Below are positions 6,252 to 8,981 of a DNA stretch of 8,981 nt, piece after piece. How positions within the stretch are numbered: the stretch's first letter is position 1; the number at the start of each line of letters is the position of its first letter. The notes under the pieces are model-generated. The model had not been told where the DNA came from. It saw nothing but the letters and a program-made list of their open reading frames with translations, and made no database searches. Location of the stretch: assembly GCA_028873155.1 (NCBI GenBank), contig JAGWML010000123.1:1-8981 (forward strand). Direction: 5' to 3'. Made by a program: the position numbers and the translations under genes. This stretch comes from Acidobacteriota bacterium. GTDB taxonomy: Bacteria; Acidobacteriota; Terriglobia; Terriglobales; Acidobacteriaceae.

Positions 6252-6358
6252 TAGATATTCCGGTGAGAGGTGGTACACCTTACCCCTCGATTCCGGAAGT
6301 AGTTTGCGTCACTGGCCTCCCGGCACGAACAGCTAGACCGTTCGTGCCGTCTTTTTTT
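6252..6358 (+). ncRNA. Putative small RNA of about 107 nt, family not recognised
   Basis: A promoter (6217-6245) and an intrinsic terminator (6321-6358) frame a short non-coding stretch on the plus strand. Its 5' half folds by eye: an outer stem TTCCGG (6258-6263) / CCGGAA (6293-6298) encloses GAG (6265-6267) / CTC (6286-6288) and AGGTG (6268-6272) / CACCT (6276-6280) with a GTA loop. A linker (6299-6320), likely single-stranded, ends in CCTCC, which is complementary to Shine-Dalgarno sequences. The terminator hairpin follows. The downstream gene is on the opposite strand, so this is not a leader or attenuator. I compared it mentally with SRP, 6S, tmRNA, RNase P and common riboswitches and found no match. 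Exact ends and function are inferred. Confidence 0.5.
6321..6358 (+). terminator. Strong intrinsic terminator on the plus strand
   Basis: A perfect 10-bp stem CGGCACGAAC (6321-6330) / GTTCGTGCCG (6340-6349) with a 9-nt loop is followed by TCTTTTTTT (6350-6358). The T-tract exists only on the plus strand, although the nearest protein genes on both sides are on the minus strand. So it must end a plus-strand transcript, the putative small RNA. It lies 20 bp from the helicase stop and is not an intrinsic terminator in that direction. Confidence 0.85.
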
Positions 6359-6377
6359 GTGGCGAGACCAGCTCGGG

Positions 6378-7565
6378 TCAGCGGGTACGCCTTGCCACGG
6401 GTGCCTGTCCCTCAGGGCGGGCTTCCTTTCCCTGATTGCGCTCCGTCGAGCGGACCCGAAAGCGCTTCATCTGGATGGACAAGGTGCGCTCGATCTTGCG
6501 CAGCTCGCCTTGTTCGGCGGGCAGGGCAAAGGTCGAGGCAACGCCGCTGGCCGAGGCGCGCCCGGTGCGGCCTACACGGTGGACAAAGTCCTCCGCGACC
6601 TTGGGCAGGTCGTAGTTGACCACGTGGGCCACATGGGAGACATCGATGCCGCGCGCGGCCACGTCAGTGGCGACCAGCACCCGGTGACGGCCCTCGGAAA
6701 AGCTGCGCAGAGCGGCATTGCGCTGCGACTGCGAGCGGTCCCCATGAATCTGCGTGGCGGAGTGCCCGCCTTGGGTGAGCCGCCGCGCCACGCGGTCGGC
6801 TCCGTGCTTGGTCCGGACAAAGACCAGGAAGCTGCCCTTTTCGGCGCCAAGCAGGTGCTCCAACAGTTCCTGCTTCTTGTCCTTTTCCACTTCAAAAGTG
6901 CGCAGCTCGACGTTGGCCGCCGGCTTGAGAACGGAGCCAATCTCGATGCGGGCCGGGCTGTTCAGATACCGCTGCACCACCTCTTTCACCTGGCCCTCCA
7001 GCGTGGCGGAGTAGCACAGCGTCTGGCGAGCGGCGGGCAGCGTGGCGGCAATGCGGGCAATGGCCGGCTGGAAGCCCATGTCCAGCATCCGGTCCACCTC
7101 GTCGAGCACCAGTATCTTGACCAGATCGAGCCGGACAAGCTTGCGCTTGAGGAAGTCCTCGAGCCGGCCTGGGGTGGCGACGATGAGCTTGGCGCCGCGG
7201 CGGATGGCGTCGAGCTGCGCGCGCTCCGCCAGGCCGCCCACCACCAGGGCGACGGTCTGATCGGTGCTGGTGCGCAGGACGCGAAATGCGGCCTCGACCT
7301 GCATGGCCAACTCGCGCGTGGGCAGCAGGATGAGCGCATGGGCTGCGGGGCCGCGCGTATCCGTCATTTGCAGCCGTTCCACAATCGGGATGAGGAAGCT
7401 GAGGGTCTTGCCTGTGCCGGTCTGCGCCGTGGCCAGGACATCTCGGCCTTCCAGGGCGGGCGGAATGGCTCCGGCCTGCACCGGCGTGGGTGTTTCAAAC
7501 TTGTTGGCGTTGAGCCGCGCCATGAGGGCGGGCGATAGGGGAAACTGCGAAAACTGAGTGGTCAA
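6378..7565 (-). CDS. DEAD-box ATP-dependent RNA helicase, RhlE-like
   Basis: The product is 395 residues from a TTG start. Superfamily 2 motifs appear in order: Q motif TPTPVQ (25-30) with an upstream Phe, motif I AQTGTGKT (47-54) and Ia PTRELA (82-87). Motif II is DEVD (155-158), III SAT (186-188), V ATDVAARGID (299-308) and VI HRVGRTGR (329-336). The C-terminus is a short basic tail without an extra RNA-binding domain, as in RhlE-type proteins. It should unwind short RNA duplexes using ATP in ribosome assembly or mRNA turnover. Motif II has Val where Ala is usual, and DExD is kept, so activity is expected. Start: an upstream TTG at 7649 would add 28 unlike, Arg-rich residues. The first internal ATG (7523) would cut off the Q-motif Phe region. 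The TTG at 7565 has AGGAAGAG at 7580-7573. The gene has a long, structured upstream region. Confidence 0.93.
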   Translation of the reverse strand: MTTQFSQFPLSPALMARLNANKFETPTPVQAGAIPPALEGRDVLATAQTGTGKTLSFLIPIVERLQMTDTRGPAAHALILLPTRELAMQVEAAFRVLRTSTDQTVALVVGGLAERAQLDAIRRGAKLIVATPGRLEDFLKRKLVRLDLVKILVLDEVDRMLDMGFQPAIARIAATLPAARQTLCYSATLEGQVKEVVQRYLNSPARIEIGSVLKPAANVELRTFEVEKDKKQELLEHLLGAEKGSFLVFVRTKHGADRVARRLTQGGHSATQIHGDRSQSQRNAALRSFSEGRHRVLVATDVAARGIDVSHVAHVVNYDLPKVAEDFVHRVGRTGRASASGVASTFALPAEQGELRKIERTLSIQMKRFRVRSTERNQGKEARPEGQAPVARRTR

Positions 7566-7988
7566 AATACAACTCTTCCTGGGCTCCGGGAGCCGCCGAT
7601 CTACCCTGGCGGCCTGCAAACGGAGCCGGACACGAAGGCCGATGCGCAAGGGCGCATCACTGCCTCGAACAAACTATGCGTAAGAGAGAACCGTAAGGCC
7701 CTTGGGGACTGACTGACAGGCGTTCTCGAAAGAAAAGCCGCAGCCCGGAGCTGACCCACGCGACGAATACGCCAGGCGGCACATTGCCAGCCGGGCACCA
7801 CACTCCCGCACAATCCGGGGATGGCCCTGAGAAAAGGCCGAAGTGGTTACGCTGGAGGGGCTTGGGGGAAATCTGTGCCAGGCGGGCATGACCTTTGGAA
7901 AAGTCCGGCCGCCGCTCACTTCCAAATCACTGAGCGTACACACAGTGTAGCACGGTTGGATTCTCTTCTCGCCGGGATCCGGTTCGTG
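7566..7988 (-). other. 423-nt region without a gene; probable long 5' leader of the helicase
   Basis: Open frames here (for example 7674-7943 on the minus strand and the start of a long plus-strand frame from 7821) have no ribosome-binding site or recognisable domain. A hairpin GATGCGC/GCGCATC with a 4-nt loop is at 7641-7658. TACACT preceded by TG (minus strand, 7949-7944) resembles an extended -10 element, without a clear -35. If used, the helicase mRNA leader would be about 370 nt. Long structured leaders are known for some bacterial RNA-helicase and cold-shock mRNAs, but nothing here proves this. The aldolase gene upstream has no clear terminator, so part of this stretch may be its 3' end. 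Confidence 0.35.
7573..7613 (-). promoter_or_regulatory. Ribosome-binding site and two mutually exclusive leader hairpins of the helicase
   Basis: On the minus strand, AGGAAGAG (7580-7573) precedes the TTG at 7565 by 7 nt. Right upstream, GGCTC/GAGCC (plus 7582-7586 / 7590-7594, 3-nt loop) and GCCGCC/GGCGGC (plus 7592-7597 / 7608-7613, 10-nt loop) share bases 7592-7594, so only one can form at a time. The nearer hairpin ends 1 nt from the ribosome-binding site and could limit access. Regulatory meaning is inferred. Confidence 0.35.
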
Positions 7989-8858
7989 CTACTCGCGGCC
8001 TTCCAGCCGCGCCACCACCTGAGCCACCAGGCGGTCCACCTCTTCGCTCGTCTCCGGAGGCGGCTGGTGCGGGCCCGGCAACTGCGCCAGGCGTGCATCG
8101 GGCAGGCCCATCCGCCGCTTCAGTTCGAGCAACTCCCGCAGCTTGTCCTCGGGAATGAAGCGCAGGGGCAGCCCGGTCTGCTTCGCCAGCAGATAGGTCC
8201 GGCAGTAGGTGTCCATAATCTCGACCAGCCACTCGGCATGGGTCGGCGTGTCAGACCAGCAGACAATGCCGTGATTGGTCAGCAGAATGGTGTTGTGGTC
8301 CTGAGCAAAGGGCCGGATGGACTCGGCAAAGGCCTGCGTACCCGGCGTCTCATAGCCCACCACAGCCACGGGGCCGATGAAGACCTCGTACTCCGAACTG
8401 AGACCCAGCGGGGGAGCGGAACCGGCAAGGGCAAAGGCCGTGGCGTGCGGCGGGTGGCAATGCACAACGGAGCGGGCGCTCGGATTGGTCTTGTAGATTT
8501 CGAGATGCAGCAGCAGTTCGCTGGTGCGCGGGCGGTCACCGGCGAGGATGTTGCCCTCCAGGTCCGAAAGGCAGATATCGGCGGGCTCCAGATCGCCCTT
8601 GCTCAGCATGGTCGGGGTGCAGAGGACGTACTTTGAGCCCAGGCGCACGCTGATGTTGCCGCCATTGCCGTCGACATACTGCCGCTCCCAGAGCTTGCGG
8701 CCCACGCGAATGATCTCTGTGCGGAGGGCGTTTGCCTCAAAGGAGTTTGCGGCGACGGAGGGCGACGGATCTTCGGCTGGCGGCGGACGCATCGCATCCA
8801 AAGCGGCCTGCACCACTTCCCTCACCTGCCCGGAGATCGGAACCGTCGAATCGGCCAT
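7989..8858 (-). CDS. Class II aldolase/adducin family protein with possible microcompartment-targeting tails
   Basis: The product is 289 residues from the ATG at 8858. The class II aldolase domain spans about residues 40-235. Metal and catalytic residues fit the L-fuculose-1-phosphate aldolase pattern: Glu114 (TSELLLH), His133 and His135 (HCHPPHA) and His196 (TNHG). Phosphate-binding-like segments GNGGNIS (64-70) and TPTMLSKGDL (81-90) are present. It is expected to be a zinc-dependent aldolase splitting a ketose-1-phosphate; the exact sugar is unknown. Epimerase or decarboxylase members share this fold. Oddly, both ends carry an amphipathic helix (about 9-23, SGQVREVVQAALDAM, and about 270-289) joined by Pro-rich linkers (24-34 and 261-268). 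Such tails are typical of bacterial-microcompartment cargo. A TTG at 8888 would add ten residues without a ribosome-binding site; the ATG has only a weak GTGGGTG upstream. The helicase is on the same strand, far downstream. Confidence 0.88.
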   Translation of the reverse strand: MADSTVPISGQVREVVQAALDAMRPPPAEDPSPSVAANSFEANALRTEIIRVGRKLWERQYVDGNGGNISVRLGSKYVLCTPTMLSKGDLEPADICLSDLEGNILAGDRPRTSELLLHLEIYKTNPSARSVVHCHPPHATAFALAGSAPPLGLSSEYEVFIGPVAVVGYETPGTQAFAESIRPFAQDHNTILLTNHGIVCWSDTPTHAEWLVEIMDTYCRTYLLAKQTGLPLRFIPEDKLRELLELKRRMGLPDARLAQLPGPHQPPPETSEEVDRLVAQVVARLEGRE

Positions 8859-8917
8859 GCGCACCCACTGCGGAACCGGGCAGAACAAGGAAAGCCACGT
8901 CCGGTCGCACCCTCAGT

Positions 8918-8950
8918 GTCCCACAATTATCGGGTGGGATGGAATCCCAC
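8918..8950. repeat. Self-complementary intergenic repeat
   Basis: GTGGGAT (8934-8940) pairs perfectly with ATCCCAC (8944-8950) around GGA. The same GTGGGA can instead pair with TCCCAC at 8919-8924 around a 9-nt loop. The three GTGGGA/TCCCAC modules within 32 bp look like a small palindromic intergenic element rather than a terminator, as there is no T-tract. It lies just upstream of the aldolase gene. Whether it recurs in the genome cannot be seen from this window. Confidence 0.4.
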
Positions 8951-8981
8951 GATGGCCCATCACTCCGCCGGAATGAGCTTG

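Noticed and set aside
6258..6300. Resemblance of TTCCGGAAG to the SRP RNA tip (TCCGGAAGGAAGCAG)
   Set aside because: The match stops after GGAAG. The adjacent conserved helix and loop residues are missing, so this is not an SRP RNA.
6357..7538. 393-codon plus-strand frame opposite the helicase
   Set aside because: Antisense shadow of a gene carrying all DEAD-box motifs. It also begins inside the terminator T-tract region.
7890..7915. GGAAAAGTCCGGCC resembling the RNase P RNA GGAAAGTCCGGGC motif
   Set aside because: There is an extra A, and the other conserved RNase P segments are absent. Protein-coding sequence begins less than 100 nt later.
7674..7943. 89-codon minus-strand frame in the helicase leader
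   Set aside because: No ribosome-binding site, no domain, Ser/Pro/Arg/Cys-rich composition typical of non-coding GC-rich DNA, and it overlaps the probable leader hairpins.
8960..8980. Possible C-terminus (KLIPAE then stop) of an upstream minus-strand gene
   Set aside because: Only seven codons are inside the window. The reading is plausible but cannot be told from chance; the sequence to the right is needed.
1..8981. CRISPR array, tRNA, rRNA, insertion sequence or prophage
   Set aside because: Looked for regularly spaced repeats, T-arm signatures, transposase motifs and terminal inverted repeats on both strands; none seen.

Overview
The window is about 60% GC and holds seven protein genes, one likely small RNA gene and several regulatory structures. 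Gene content (secreted GH13 alpha-glucosidases in tandem, a class II aldolase with microcompartment-like tails, an RhlE-type helicase with a TTG start) and codon use suggest a Gram-negative soil heterotroph. My best guess is Acidobacteriota, class Terriglobia. That is an inference from overall character; no rRNA or other marker is present to prove it.

Left part (1-2005): a minus-strand coiled-coil/zinc-ribbon protein (COG1579/DUF164 type) lies divergent to a plus-strand SPFH/band-7 membrane protein. The SPFH protein resembles plant hypersensitive-induced-reaction (HIR) proteins along its whole length. The space between the two genes carries three copies of a GGA(T)AACTCAA element just upstream of, and overlapping, the likely SPFH promoter.

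Centre (2006-5831): two paralogous secreted GH13 alpha-glucosidases, each 591 residues from its well-supported ATG, stand head to tail. The likeness extends into their upstream regions, so the duplicated unit probably carried its own control region. Both keep the catalytic triad. Both have Ala after the nucleophile, which suggests alpha-1,4 (maltase-like) rather than alpha-1,6 preference. The block ends in a hairpin that can terminate transcription from both sides.

Right-centre (5832-6378): a small single-pass membrane protein gene on the minus strand, with a TTG start chosen by its Shine-Dalgarno, is divergent to an unannotated transcription unit on the plus strand. That unit has a promoter, a foldable RNA of about 107 nt and a strong intrinsic terminator with no ORF behind it. 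A perfect 15-bp palindrome lies between the two.

Right part (6378-8981): an RhlE-like DEAD-box helicase (motif II reads DEVD) is preceded by an intergenic region of over 400 nt. That region has mutually exclusive hairpins next to the ribosome-binding site. Next comes a class II aldolase whose amphipathic terminal helices, joined by Pro-rich linkers, look like bacterial-microcompartment encapsulation peptides. The right edge holds a short self-complementary intergenic repeat. The genes do not form one pathway. Functional units visible here are the alpha-glucoside-hydrolysing pair and possibly a microcompartment sugar-phosphate route continuing beyond the right edge.
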